From contig JAYKYS010000002.1 in NCBI GenBank assembly GCA_036924285.1, positions 41,741,501 to 41,805,500 of the forward strand: a DNA stretch of 64,000 nucleotides, read 5' to 3'. Position 1 is the stretch's first letter, and every line of letters starts with the position of its first letter. This DNA comes from Asterella californica. Its lineage: Eukaryota > Streptophyta > Marchantiopsida > Marchantiales > Aytoniaceae. Shown here piece by piece: positions 1 through 12,316 of this stretch. The notes under the pieces were generated by a model. The model was given only the letters and a program-made list of their open reading frames with translations, searched no databases and had not been told where the DNA came from. A program made the position numbers and the translations under genes.

Positions 1-1436
1 GGGTTTGAAGCAGTCTTATGGAACTCGGAGGCTACTCTGAGCTCCAGTCGTGTGTAACATATAAGAGGTTCTGTTAGTCATGGGTATAGAGTGGTTCCAG
101 TGAAGTACGTGAGAAGGAAATCATCTGTAGGAGTAGGGCTTGTGTTCTCAGGTCAGTTTCTTCACCCTCACTAGGCCGTTCTCAAAGCAACAATTTTCCA
201 CTGCATGAACTCAGGCGAAGTAAGGACGAAGAATCTAGAAGGATGGGATATTCGGTTTGTAGATAAATGCACTGTTAGTTTGTTATGGTAGTTAGATAAT
301 AGTTAGTGGTGGAAGATGGTTACTACCTTTTTGGTCCGTACAGCTGGGATGTGGCATTACGGGGGCACGAACGTTTACCTTAGCATGAGGAAGATCGTCC
401 TGTGCTTTGGTTTCAAGCTCTCTCAAGTTGGAGCTTTAATTAAGCTGCTCGAGACGGGTATCTCTGGTTTCTTGTGGGGTTTGAGCCGTTCAGTTAGCCG
501 TATTTATGCTTATTCCTTAATGCTTAATGCTTTATTCTGATTGATTCTTTTGCTTTTAAAAGTTTCAAGTCTTCAGATTTTCTCAAGAGGTCACTGCCGC
601 ATTACGAACACAAGGGGAACTTCCGCGTCTGTCATCTCACTGAGGCCGTCGATGGCGTGTGGGATGTCACAGAATGGTAAATGGAGGCGGCTCTAGATTA
701 AAGTTGTTTACCGTGAGTCACATCTGTGTGGTATTTAACTTTTTGATGTGACGTGTAATGGACCTGATGTTCTTGTCAGGGGGCGTCAATGCTGTAATAT
801 ATTCATTCACCGTCGGTGGTCATTGAAGCGCTACTAGTATAAATGTAGAAACGCGAATGTAATGAAACGGCGTGATCAGTTACTGTGCCATGTCATATGA
901 CAAGGTGGATCGTACATGTCAGCTTTGTCTCGCATACCGTCTGACATGTAGATTTCGATTTAGCCGAAGAGCGAGAAGAAAACTGTTTGTAGGTCACGGT
1001 AGTCATTCGCATTTAAGTGTCACGCTTTGTGGTGAACAGCGGGCTAAATGAGCTTAGCAGCATAGCAAGCAATGCTCCTCGCCTTCACTTTTGAGTTGGG
1101 TTGGTTTATTAGGGAGTTTGTGCAGACTGTCTGTCTAGTTGACAGCGAAATCCAACCCTTATGGTTGTACTCAAAACGATCTCGCAGATCGATGGTCAAG
1201 TAGAACTTGAACAGTGAGGTCTCAAGCGTTGCTCGTGCGCTCGTTCACGTCGATGTTGTGTGGAAAGAATCGATACAGATTCTGAAGTGAAAGAGTAATA
1301 TACAGAGTGCCACTATTTCTGTATGTAGGTCAAGGTAGTATAGAGATGCTGAAAGAAATGAATAATTGTTTTGCTCGACGGATTCAGGAATGACTATATG
1401 TGTCATTCAGTTGCTTCTCTCATGCGACGCTAATCA
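1..1436. other. No gene recognised
   Basis: I find no conserved protein motif or splice-supported exon in this stretch. Short open frames exist, the longest about 74 codons, but none resembles a known family. The left part could be the untranslated end of a gene outside the window; that is only a guess. Confidence 0.4.
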
Positions 1437-1438
1437 GT

Positions 1439-1457
1439 AACCCTAAACCCTAAACCC
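1439..1457. repeat. Interstitial telomere-type repeat (CCCTAAA)n
   Basis: Almost three units of CCCTAAA occur in a row. This is the C-strand form of the Arabidopsis-type plant telomere repeat TTTAGGG. It is far too short for a telomere. It could be an interstitial relic or a telo-box-like promoter element, but no gene start is recognisable nearby. Confidence 0.6.
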
Positions 1458-1898
1458 ATAAAAATATATTCTAATGAATTAGTTAAAAAGAAAAAGAAGT
1501 CGTACACGGTCCTAAACAACGAGCAAACAGTTCGATTTTTTTTCAAATGTGGATGCTCCAAAACATCGGATTTAAATGAACTTTATAGAAGAGTTATTTA
1601 TAGATATAAAACTCTTCTTGATTTTTTATCACGAAGTGTGACCATTGGGCTGTGATGACTAAAAAAGTGCACTCTTTTACGGGAGGCGGAACACTTCACT
1701 TCATCCCCACGGATCGACTCCGAGATGAGAAATCGTGCTGCTTTTGCTTACTATCGTCTCTCGAACGAGTACGACAGTAATTTAACTGTTGCAGTTTACT
1801 GCAGTGTCATTCACAGTCTGGTAATATCTTTTGAGAATGAATACCCTAATAAATAATCACATTTAAGGAGAAATTTCTGAAAATGTGAGTATATATCT

Positions 1899-2100
1899 GA
1901 ATCACAAATTTAGCTATGCGTTCGCACAGATACACATCGTTGTGAAGAACGTTTTTTGTCGTGTAGTGAACGGTTAAGTGATTGGGGAAGGAACACTTTT
2001 TGTCGTGTAGTGAATCACAAATTCGAATGCGTTCGAATAGATATACATCGATTGTGGAGAACACTTTTTGTCGTGTAGTGAACGATTAAGTGATTGAGGA
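1899..2100. repeat. Tandem duplication, 113-bp period
   Basis: The segment starting GAATCACAAATT at 1899 recurs at 2012 with moderate divergence. Inside it the short string TTTTTGTCGTGTAGTGAA occurs three times. The surrounding DNA (1.5-3.4 kb) is AT-rich and has no recognisable gene. Confidence 0.7.
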
Positions 2101-2470
2101 GCGTCACTGTGAAAAACGAAAAAGAATTGGTTTAGATCCTGATTAATCTCTAACACAATAGCCCCGTAATTGTTAGAGTTCCTTAGTTCCTTGTTAGATT
2201 TGCATTTGCAATTATGATGATATGCATATTAATTAATGCGAACTTTTACTATCACACAAAACACGAGTACCGAGTGTGTGATTATAAAGAGATTTCACTG
2301 TAGTAAAAAGTTGCATTCGTGAAAATATTTTCTGTCTCCATAAAAAAGTATATTTGTGTATAATAGAAAACTCACAATATCAACGGTTTGAAATTCGAGA
2401 TACAATATACTACCGACAGATACAATTTTACATTTATAGCGGGTATGTACATGCCTAGTTTTTCTGTAGT

Positions 2471-2625
2471 ACCTCTAATAATAAATGTATGCAGTATTAT
2501 ACGGCTAGTACATTATTTCACTTCTATCGTGTAAACTTCATCTGTCCATAACACCTCTAATAATAAAACGCTTGTAATTTACCATATGTACAATATTGCA
2601 ATTCTATAGTGTAAATTTCAACAGA
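2471..2625. repeat. Degenerate tandem pair, 82-bp period, in AT-rich DNA
   Basis: ACCTCTAATAATAAA occurs at 2471 and 2553, each time followed at a similar distance by TCTATNGTGTAAA. This looks like an old direct duplication. Just downstream (2738-2830) the string GTTATAGTCAC occurs three times. No coding potential is seen between 2.1 and 3.7 kb. Confidence 0.5.
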
Positions 2626-4078
2626 GTACAGAAACATATCCCGGGATTGCACCTTCACTACGTGCACTTACGCAGTAGGAGCAGTTCGACTGTACTCGTC
2701 GAACGAGAACGAGAGCGTGAAACTGGACACGGTCGAATCTCGTTATAGTCACATCCGATATAGTTATAATTATACGTTATAGTCACATTTCTCACATGGA
2801 GTGGTCATTCTTTTATAAATTTATCTCGTTATAGTCACGAGCATACCACATACAAGCATATTTCCACAGAGGAAAATATAAATACATGTGATTGTCATAA
2901 AATTAATTTTATTATATATTAATTTTGTTTTTTAAGTAAATGATTTTTATTACATTTGATAGATGGGTAAAATATCTGACAAACTCTCTATTTTTCACTA
3001 TTAAAATAAAAAGTTTCGTTTGATTGATGATACATGTAGTATGAATCCCGAGAACACACATAAGACATAAGCTTAGGAATCCATCTCATTTTTTAAAGAC
3101 AGCATAGATCTCATTACCCTGAGACCAGAAAGACATACATATCTAACGTGAGGCCAGCATTACAACAATACTCTAGATATACAGAAAGTATATTTTCAAA
3201 AGAATCAGTATTAAAATTTTTATTGATTGATTGATAAGTAGGTAGGAGGTTAGAAAGTTGCAGTGAGGTTGGCGCTAGATCATGGTACATTTGAGTCTGG
3301 TTTACCGGGAAAGCAAATTCTGTAATGATCATCGTGGAAGCTTTTCGTGACTTCCACTCCATTTTTGTATCAAATTACATGTCTGTCCACCAGTATATGT
3401 CACATTATGCGATGAGCCTAAGATTCTCTGACGAAGCATTCTTTTGTTAACTTGGTGCTTCAAACATTGTAAGCGAACTATTGGACTCAATATTATTCAT
3501 TAAATGAAGCACGCCACTGGAGCAGAGGATGGTATGCTTCTTGTGCCTTGATTAATATTCTCTCGTTCTTGTTTCTTTCATCGCCGTGTATAATACTGCA
3601 CTTTTTCAATGTTTTCCTCCTTGCATAGCTTAGCAAGTTAAAGACCCTGCTAAAGGTATGAAGATCAGAGTGAGATGAATAGAAAGCAGCGAAGGTTTTA
3701 CTTCGTAGCGCTGGTTCCTTATTGGCTTTAACTCGCATTTTCTCCCTTTAGACAGCAGTCGCTTACATGAGTCTGAGGATCATGACGGAAGGTACTATTG
3801 AAAGTTTTGTAGCAGTGGATTTCTTATCAGGATCATTAGGTGCAAAGATTTCTTACCAGGATCTAGATCGTTGGGACGTTTATATTTGTCGAGAATGCTT
3901 CCGACAAATACTGCTCCTGCAGGATCTGTTGGAATTAGGCTGTCAAAGTGTTCAACTCCAGAACAGCAGCTAGTTCAGGATATTTGGGCTCTTGCTTTTT
4001 TGCATAACTAGCTTGTCCCTGTACCAAATTATAAATATAAAGTAAAATATTTGGGCTATTGGTCGATAAGAGACCATT

Positions 4079-4229
4079 AGCTTACACATATTCGATACAT
4101 TCAGTAATTAGCTTACACGTGTTTGATCTCTCAGCGATTAATTTACACATACTTGATCTCTCAGCAATTAGCTTACACATACTTAATCTCTCAGCAATTA
4201 GCTTACGAATACTTGATCCCTCTTGTAGA
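4079..4229. repeat. Minisatellite, five units of about 30 bp
   Basis: The consensus is roughly AGCTTACACATACTTGATCT followed by CTCAGCAATT. Units begin near 4079, 4110, 4140, 4170 and 4200 and differ by a few substitutions each. The array gives two overlapping repetitive open frames, which I treat as artefacts of the repeat rather than genes. Confidence 0.8.
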
Positions 4230-5404
4230 GATGTACTTGATTCTTCTTGTTTTACACCTACTTTATCTCTCTTGTCTTACACATACTTTATCTTTCTTGT
4301 ATAGATGTTTTTTTTTTATAATATGGTTTGGGTTTTTAATTTCCTAGCACTATAACGAAACTTTCAAGTAGAAAGCGTAATATTTCAACGTGAACTGGAA
4401 ACGAGCTAATCACAAATTTTGCACAACTGAATCCTTAGCCAAGTGCCTGCAAAGGCATAAGCATAAGGGCCAGTGAAGTTTTTCCAGACACTTGAACTCC
4501 ACCTAGATGGCGTGATGCTCCTTCACCGTGTAACCCTCCAATAAAGTAAATAAGGAGTTACGCTTGCAATAGAATTGAGTAACTATGTGTTAGTGATTTT
4601 TTGGTTTCTGTTTCGGCAGAAATTTACTTCATCGCACCCTTAATACGTTTGTTGGACTTGACCTTATCTCTCTCTATTACTTGAACTATCTATTACTTGA
4701 ACACACATTCGACTGAAAACAACGGGTTCAGCAGTTCAAAATGTCATGTCATCTGACTTGTGAAACATGCATACCATCAGCTGATCATATATATACATGT
4801 AAAGTTCAGTTTAAAGTGTTTGTACATCAGATTATCAATCCCTGCGATCTCATACTTGGTTTATGGAGTGTTTTCACATGGCGATGAAGTTGATGAACCT
4901 GCTGTTGCCAATCAACGATACAGTTAAAGTAAAATAATCCTAAGAGGAGTGAGGTCAAGTCCGACAAATATATTAAGTGCGATCAAGTAAATTTTTGCAT
5001 CTTCGGAGATAAAATAGATCTTGATCATTATAGATAATTGCGAACAACATTTCATACATAGACATGAGAAATTCAGTATTATGAACATGTAAAATCAACT
5101 ACACCTTCAATTTAAAAACATAGTTCTTGAGTATAAAAACTTTTCATTTTATATAACTTTATGAGCCACATATAAGACAAATGAAATTTAGTATCTCATT
5201 TGCCTTGGTGTTAATATGAGCAACCTTTGGCCCAAAGTTATGTAAGGACATCCCAAGCAAACGTGGCAAGGTTCGGATGGATCTTTGCCGTCCGCTGTCC
5301 CGCTTCGTCATTCCTCGACCTCCTCAGTCCCCACCAACCCCGTCCGTCCGATCCTTTCTCCTGCCCGCTCAGAATCCACTCATCTCCATCCTGGTCGTTG
5401 TTTG
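4230..5404. other. Intergenic, upstream of ferredoxin
   Basis: No gene is recognised. The stretch is AT-rich up to about 5.2 kb and then becomes more GC-rich towards the ferredoxin promoter and leader. Confidence 0.4.
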
Positions 5405-5410
5405 TATAAA
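5405..5410 (+). promoter_or_regulatory. Probable TATA box of the ferredoxin gene
   Basis: TATAAA lies 133 bp before the ferredoxin ATG. That would place transcription start near 5435-5440 and give a 5' leader of about 100 nt. This is inferred from position and consensus only. Confidence 0.4.
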
Positions 5411-5533
5411 CCTCGAGAGGAATCGGGCTATCAGTAAGAGCACTACTGAGTCTTCACGATACTGCGCTTTTCTTCCTTTCTGATTCTTTGTGTGGCGGCG
5501 TGTGTTGTTTGTGTTCTTTCTCATCTCAGCTAG

Positions 5534-5965
<432 letters not shown>

Positions 5966-7492
5966 GTGAACAGGCGGGTAGCATCTTTGGGATCGGCAGG
6001 GACCTTACCACATTCCGGGAAGGATGGCGAAGTCTTTCGACTTCTGTAGACCTTTACCTCAAGGAAGAATACAGATGTAGTTGGAGTCGGCTGTCTTGGA
6101 CGAACTCGTTCCGATACATCCATTATCTGGGATATTTCATTGTTCGGGCATGTAGGAGATGGTTGGTAGAAGTTGCACTAGGTGGCGTTGCGAGCTTTCA
6201 TATTGGTGTGATAAATTCCTGAGATTTTCATCCCGGGAAAACTAACGAGGACTGAAAGATCGATATAACTGATCTCTGTTTGCTTGTGTATCTGGTCACC
6301 CGGAGTTGAACAAGATCTAATCCTTCGCAGTGGAATAACCATAAAAGTACAGTTGTTCAGCTCTTTCTTACACTGAAGTCAGCTGTGAATTCTTACGGAA
6401 ACTTATGCAGTCAGCAAGCATAACGCGGTGGTGGTACCACCTGCGTAAAGATTTTTCACAAGGAACAGTTTCATCAAGGGAACTGGTGTTAAGTTCTCTG
6501 AAACTGATTTCAGAGAACCTAGCACCTTTGGAATTAGAACTGGAACTGTTATCCAGTTCGCTGGAGGCCAAGGTTAAGGCTTTTCTATTCTATCGAATCG
6601 CCATCCAGGTTTTTGGAGGCTTAAGACGGTATATTTCCCTGTTCAGTTGTCTGCCTTCTTCTTTTCCTTATGTGGCAGACATGTTTTGCTGACTGGGTTG
6701 TCCCACAATGCCTTGTGCGGGTCCTCGTGCTTTGTTAGTATTGAAGCAACTGACCGACGACAGTCGAGTTGTGTAGGAATAAGCAGATTTCATCCTGTTC
6801 GGCTACGTTAGACGATGAAGATTCCGTTTGCTGGATGTCATGTTGGTCAAGTTTCGCTCATTCGAAGGATGTAAAGCGTATATTATCCTGTACCAATGTT
6901 TGGACGGGGCGTCGAAAACTCGGGATAGCACCACCAGTAGAGAATTTCGACTCCCAAATCTCCCCACTGCTTTCCGCATGGAAGAATTTTTCAAAATACG
7001 CGTGTATACCCGTACTGTATTCCTAGCCGACGTTAAGGTCAGCGGTTTGTTTGCAAGAGCTTTCGATGATTAAACTCATAGCAGTAGACCTGCATCTTGT
7101 GGGCTCCAGAACTTCAACAAGAAGTAGTACTGTTAATGCACGAGTTGGTCATCTTCTTTGTATTCCGTTCTAAAGTTCAAGCGTTTCAAGTAAGACGGAA
7201 GGAAATCGCCGAAGACTGCCACATAACCTGAGCTGGCTGTAGATACTATGGAGAAGGCTAAGGGTCTCTTCCGACTAGTTCTCTTAGTCCGCGTATCAGA
7301 CATTGTCAGATTGGTTCGGTAATAAGCAGACTTCAGACTGTAGTTTCGTAACTGTGTAACTGTGTCAATAGTATATTCGTCGGCATATAGCATATCTCTA
7401 TGGTTTTTGGGTGGGGTACCTCAGAGCTAGCATTTCCGTGTATTTTGCTTACACGAACCCTCTCAGGCGGACGTTTGGATACTATAAAAATG
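5966..7492. other. Ferredoxin 3' region, then no gene recognised
   Basis: The first few hundred bases are presumably the ferredoxin 3' UTR. Open frames of 60-95 codons occur on both strands, but none shows family motifs. A perfect 11-bp inverted repeat with a CTGA loop lies at 6493-6518. Confidence 0.4.
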
Positions 7493-7602
7493 TGCAAACT
7501 CTCTGTGCGTTCGTGGGAACGTGAGGGGTGCTAGCTGCAGTTCAGGATGCAAACTCTCTGTGCCTTCGTGAAAGTGTGAGGGGTGCCAGTTGCAGTTCAG
7601 GA
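7493..7602. repeat. Tandem duplication, 55-bp unit
   Basis: TGCAAACTCTCTGTGC begins two adjacent 55-bp units (7493-7547 and 7548-7602) that differ at a handful of positions. Both end in GCAGTTCAGGA. Confidence 0.85.
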
Positions 7603-7688
7603 AAAAGTTAGCGATACAGCAATCGTTTCAATTTCAAATTGTTGCGTACGGCGGGCAGTGAGCTGGTGCTTAATTCAATGCATAGTGA

Positions 7689-7764
7689 GTGGATGGAAGA
7701 CGTTTTGAATTCGGAAGGTGGAGGAAGTGGATGGAAGACGTTTTGAATTCGGAAGGTGGAGGAA
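7689..7764. repeat. Perfect tandem duplication, 38-bp unit
   Basis: Two identical head-to-tail copies begin GTGGATGGAAGACG (7689-7726 and 7727-7764). Complete identity indicates a recent slippage or duplication event. Confidence 0.9.
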
Positions 7765-8157
7765 GACGTCTGATGTGCGTATTGTGGTTCTTTTTTGTCT
7801 TTCTCCTCTCATGCTACCTTTATTAAGTACTAAAGTCGGACTCTCAGAGTTGCGACCTCGAAGGTAGTGGCGTGATTGCTGGACCGTCATTGTTCGATTT
7901 GACATGCTAAAGTTCAATGGTTGAAACGAGTATGACGTGTTGTCAAAAAAGATATACTTTGTAGCGACAGATGTACTCATTAAGAATCAACTCCATGATG
8001 ACTGTCACCGTCTAACACCATCCTCACAACTAATGTGACCATGAAAGAAAGTCCTAGCAAGTCCATTAATATTGCCCAATGACAAGAATCTAGAGAGTTT
8101 CTACCTCCATTATTGCTCAGGGCTCAAGCATAGAGGAATGTGCGCTTGAAACTTCGA

Positions 8158-8187
8158 ATAAGAGTAACTCTGAAATGTTACTCTTAT
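8158..8187. repeat. Perfect inverted repeat, 11-bp arms, 8-nt loop
   Basis: ATAAGAGTAAC at 8158-8168 is mirrored by GTTACTCTTAT at 8177-8187. It lies in non-coding DNA and is one of several such hairpins in the window. Confidence 0.8.
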
Positions 8188-9669
8188 CCCAGAACCGTTC
8201 ATTTCTATTGACTACGTGGGGAGTTCCATTCCTAGAGATCACTAGATCGAGGTGCAGTCGGTGTCAAGTTGTCTCGGTCCTCGGTGATGTGTGGAATGAA
8301 GCTGGACTTGTTGTCAGCGATTTGTCTGAGTGCAGGAGATCAGAACTCGCTTCTACTTTCACATCCTCGCATGCTCGTAAGGTTAGAACCGATCATCTGG
8401 CCGAATTTCTGGCGTTCCAGATCTGCGGGCAAGTTATATAGCTCAAGAAGACTTAGCACATCGATCTTTCATGGGTTTTGAGTTTTTGGAAGAAAATACA
8501 GTAATTGATGATCTTTACAGTAAAGAGATAACGGAGTTTTACAGCCAAAGGTCTCAGCCTGTGTAGTTGACTGTAACTTGAGATGGCCTATTAAGTGCAA
8601 ATGGTGGAGAAATCGTCCAACGACTTTGAGCTTCGCTGCGCGTTCGAGCTCGATGTCCCAAGCATATTGAAAAGCAGGTCTACCCAGCTCCAGGTTTATA
8701 ATCATCTTTTGAATCTTTCATGCTTTTACTGATTGTGAGGTTTTGGCATGGAACTTCTAGCTTGCTAAAGTGGATGAAATGGTTGATGTGATGCTGCTAT
8801 CTTGAAGCTTGTGGTGTAGTTGAGAATAAGATTCATTGGTAGGAAGAACAGAATTTGCAGCGACAAGGAGTTCTCGAATGTGATGAATCCGATGTTCAGA
8901 ATCAAGTCACAGATCACAGCTCCTCAGCACCTGTGAGAGGAGCCAGCTGAAGGTGGAACGGTTCTGTCAAAGTCCTATTGGATACGGGCGCAACTATGTT
9001 GTGAATTTCACAACTCACGGGTTGCCTTTCTTCAATGCATTTATGAAACTGACGTGAATCTTTGCCCGGACATGCTTTCCCGGTTAAGCACGCGGCCTCT
9101 GCTGATTATGGGCTGTTTAACTTCTAGAGTTCAATCGGCCATATACCCAAATACTGTCTTGAAAATAATACTACTGTGAATACCGTGATGTTTTCCAAAG
9201 TTGGTACACACCAACTGTGAAATATTCGTGGGATTTTAGCAAGAGTAGAGTTTTTTATCCTCCAAAACTTGCTGTGTTTTCTGCTAAGACGAGGGAAACA
9301 GAAGTTCAATGGGTGTTTGCAGTGAGGTTCTGCATGAGTGGTTCAATCCAACAACATCCAAGTAAAGGTTCTTCTGCAAGGAGTAGATTCTCGTTGTAGT
9401 AACAAAGATTACACAACATCCACTTCAAACTGATTTCATTCAGAGAGAGGAGCAAGGGTGGTGGAATGTGACCGTGTGCTCTGAGAGTACTAAATTATGA
9501 GTACTAAATTTATCACACATCAAATGATGCTCACCATCTTCGGAGTCATTTTGACAGAGACTACAGACCTTAGTCTGCTGGTTCATCATACTCACCCTGC
9601 TGCTCAACGGGATGCTTCCTGCTCGAAACTTGAACTTAGTATCTAGGGCACGGGTTCCTCTAAGGTTTG
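8188..9669. other. No gene recognised
   Basis: There are open frames of up to about 90 codons on both strands but no conserved motif. A minus-strand frame at 8469-8705 has a plausible composition but no family I recognise and no splice context. Confidence 0.35.
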
Positions 9670-9854
9670 TCTTAAAGCAAGGTTCTTCCGATCATAAGCC
9701 GAAGGGCTTTCAACTGGATAGCCTCCAGCTGAGGTCTTTGCTTGGTAAGCATCCAAAACAGCAGCTCTATATCTAAGGTAGAGCGTGTGATGCGCAGGAA
9801 TACAGTTCGTTTAGCTGTGGATGTAATGTCTCTACAGACAAGATAACTGCTCAA
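9670..9854 (-). pseudogene. Possible LINE C-terminal remnant
   Basis: On the minus strand a 60-codon frame contains LTKQRPQLEAIQLKALRLMIG. That stretch resembles the segment after the reverse transcriptase in non-LTR retrotransposons, which usually reads like LTK...LE.FQ.R.LR.ILG. There is no start, catalytic motif or long frame, so at best it is a fragment. The match is from pattern memory only. Confidence 0.25.
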
Positions 9855-10134
9855 CCCATTTACCCCCTGAAGCAGTAGTGACAGAAAGGCTGAGGCAAGC
9901 GGAATGACAACTGCAGTTACTGACCGGGTGTCTTATGGTAGTCACTCACCAGAAACTCGTATGTTCGGATAAGTCAAACATTTTTAAACATGTAAGAAAA
10001 AAAATAGATTCCTGTAGTAAGTCTAGCTTCAGCAAATGATGATGAATGCTCAGATGATGAATGAATGATGAATGCTCAGACCTGACCGTGATGTGTACGT
10101 TATTGACATCGTGACTGAATGTTGCAATTGCACC

Positions 10135-10988
10135 ATGTTTCCAAGTGGACATCTTCAGTTCGAATCGAGTATTCTAGACTCACAAGCTAGCCAACTCCTC
10201 TCAGGCGAGCTAAATGAAGACCAGCCGACTCAACTTCTTGGTTCTTCATCCCTGCCGTCTTCTATGCCGTCCTCTATGCCTAGTTCAGATAATCCGAGAC
10301 GCAGATGAGAGTCTTGGCATATAGTTGTGCTCCTCGAGACAAAACGTGATCAATGGCTTGAGAGTGTTAGGGCCTCTAGCAGAGACGTCATAATAACATC
10401 TGTTGCCAAGTGGGAGGATATCATCGTGAGGATGAGAGCGAAGCGTGTTCATTGTGATCCGAAACAAGCTAAATCTAAATGGGATTTCTGCTTGTATGAG
10501 TACAAGAAAATAAAAGATTGGAATGCTCGTTCAAGGAACGAGGCATTCCAATCGATGAGTCTTGCTGACAAAAGGGCGAATGATTTATCACTCGCATATG
10601 GAGAGACTTGGTTTGAACTCATGGACGGGTTCATGGGAGGTCGACCATGTATTACCCCTCCATCTTTTGCTGATTCTAGTATGCAGGAGGATGGGTTGGA
10701 TGACTCTCTTCCAGACGTGGAACTTTCGAATCCTTCCGACTCTTCTTGTAGTCAAGGGAAGCGTAAGAGACAATCTGACGATAATCAAAAATTCATAGTG
10801 ATGCATTCCGTGAATTTGGTTCGCAGTTGTAGCGAGTCAAGGAGTTTCGTGATGAGAAGGAATCTGCTCGATTCGATAAACAACACGAGTTGGAAATCCG
10901 TGCACTCGATCAACTTGCTGTAAACTGTCAATCTATATGTTCAGTCCTCAGTGCAATGGTTGGTGTCTTTGACATGCTCGCCCACTGA
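10135..10988 (+). pseudogene. Harbinger ORF1, Myb/SANT-like DNA-binding protein, broken
   Basis: The first ATG in frame is at 10135. A Ser/Pro-rich leader (SSMPSSMPSSDNPRRR) is followed by an in-frame TGA at 10306. After it comes a trihelix or MADF-like segment with regularly spaced Trp residues (QWLES, KWEDI, KSKWDFC, YEYKKIKDW). Near 10800 the coding signal jumps frame and continues as a charged, probably coiled-coil tail with one TAG, ending at 10986-10988. ORF1 proteins of this superfamily bind the element ends and bring in the transposase. A near-perfect inverted repeat (TGGAATGC...GCATTCCA, 10519-10550) lies inside the frame. Confidence 0.7.
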
Positions 10989-11140
10989 GGACCCTAATTG
11001 TAAGTTTATTTCATTTCTGTTCTTTAAGGCTTGTTTACTGCATTGCATGTTTGTAGGTGAGTTGCGAGACTGTATAACCATTATCAGTGGAGCGTTGCTC
11101 ACATTGGGTGTGTTGTTCCAATCAATATTGGAGTGCATAA

Positions 11141-12316
11141 ATGGCCGAAGAGCAATGACGATAAGTCGGAAGAGAAGACGTGCAAGCTTGGGCCATGCAG
11201 GGTTATGAGACGTTTGTTACTCTCATAACTATGACGCATATTTGGGAAAAACAAGAGATTAAGTGGTGGGTGAAACATAGATCTGTTGCTTGGTTTGACC
11301 ACTGCTTGATGTCCATTTATGGTGAGGATAGGTGGATACGCAACATGAGAATGAGAAAGTCCACTTTTTTTGACTGTTAGAGCAAGTTCGCCCGATGCTA
11401 GAGCGCGTAGACACTTCTTTTCGACGTGCAGGGTTCAAGTAAGGTTGGGTATTGTGATTTATCGGCTGGCACATGGGTCTACTTACTTTAGCATCGGAGA
11501 GTTATTTGACGTTGGAGAGTCCACTGTTAAGTGTATAGTAGCTGAAGGTGTTCGTGCAGTAGTAACCATTCTAGGCAGTCGATACTTGACTTGGTCTGTG
11601 GATCGAGAGATGATGAGAGTGAGTCAAGGTTTTTATAATCTATGTGGATTACCAAATTGCCAGGGGGCTATTGATGAGACTCATATTCCCATCAAAGCTC
11701 CCTCTGGACGTGAGCTGATGATGGACTATTACAATAGAAAAGGCTTCTATTCTGTGTTAATGCAAGGTATAGTAGATAGCGACGGAGTCTTCCTCGATAT
11801 TTTCATAAGAATGCCGGAGTCAGTGAATGACAAAAGACTTCTTAGAAAATGTGAATTCTATAGGAAGGTTCAGGCTGGTACACATCTAGCTTCTCCTGTC
11901 ATTCGGATCAATGATGAGTACTCTCTGAACCCATACTTGCTAGACGATAGTGGGTATCAACTTCATCGATGAATGACGACCTCTTATAGTCATCGGTCCG
12001 GTGGCTCAGCAACCGAACGCATATACAATGATGCTCATGTACGAGGTCGAATGATGATAGAACGAGCTTTTGGATTACTCAAACAGAAGTGGCGAATTTT
12101 AGACATGAGGATTATTTTTCAGTCGACTGGGCTCTGAACATTGTGCACGCGTGTTGTATACTACACAACATTTTGTTAAAACATGCAGATATGGACCTCT
12201 CTCAAGTCGAAGAAGTGCGTGTAGAAGTTCGACCACCAACACGTTCAGACGGGGCTGGAGAAGGTGCACAAGAAGTTCGGGAGGTATTGGGAACATTTCT
12301 ACGTCTCAGAGGGTAA
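11141..12316 (+). pseudogene. Harbinger DDE transposase (DDE_Tnp_4-like), broken
   Basis: Coding signal runs over three frames. The N-terminal part is 11180-11380. The core is in a 200-codon frame from 11370 with GAIDETHIPIKAPS (first catalytic Asp) and VDSDGVFLDIF (second Asp). An in-frame TGA at 11970 interrupts it. The same frame then continues with RMMIERAFGLLKQKWRILD (catalytic Glu). A frameshift near 12120 leads to ALNIVHACCILHNILLKHAD, the typical C-terminal block. The order D, D, E and these blocks define the PIF/Harbinger transposase, related to plant ALP1/HARBI1 proteins. It cannot give a full protein without frameshift correction. Confidence 0.85.

Larger units (their letters stand above)
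10135..12316 (+). mobile_element. Decayed PIF/Harbinger-type DNA transposon
   Basis: Two adjacent genes on the same strand match the standard PIF/Harbinger layout: a Myb/SANT-like DNA-binding protein first, then a DDE transposase. Both are broken by stops and frameshifts, so the copy cannot move on its own. I could not identify terminal inverted repeats or the 3-bp target duplication typical of the superfamily, so the element ends are unknown and the coordinates cover the coding part only. Confidence 0.8.

Noticed and set aside
4059..4347. Two overlapping repetitive frames rich in Leu, Ser and Tyr
   Set aside because: They are produced by the 30-bp minisatellite, which reads open in two frames.
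6405..6692. A 95-codon + strand frame after ferredoxin
   Set aside because: It spans an inverted repeat, has no family motif and no promoter or splice context.
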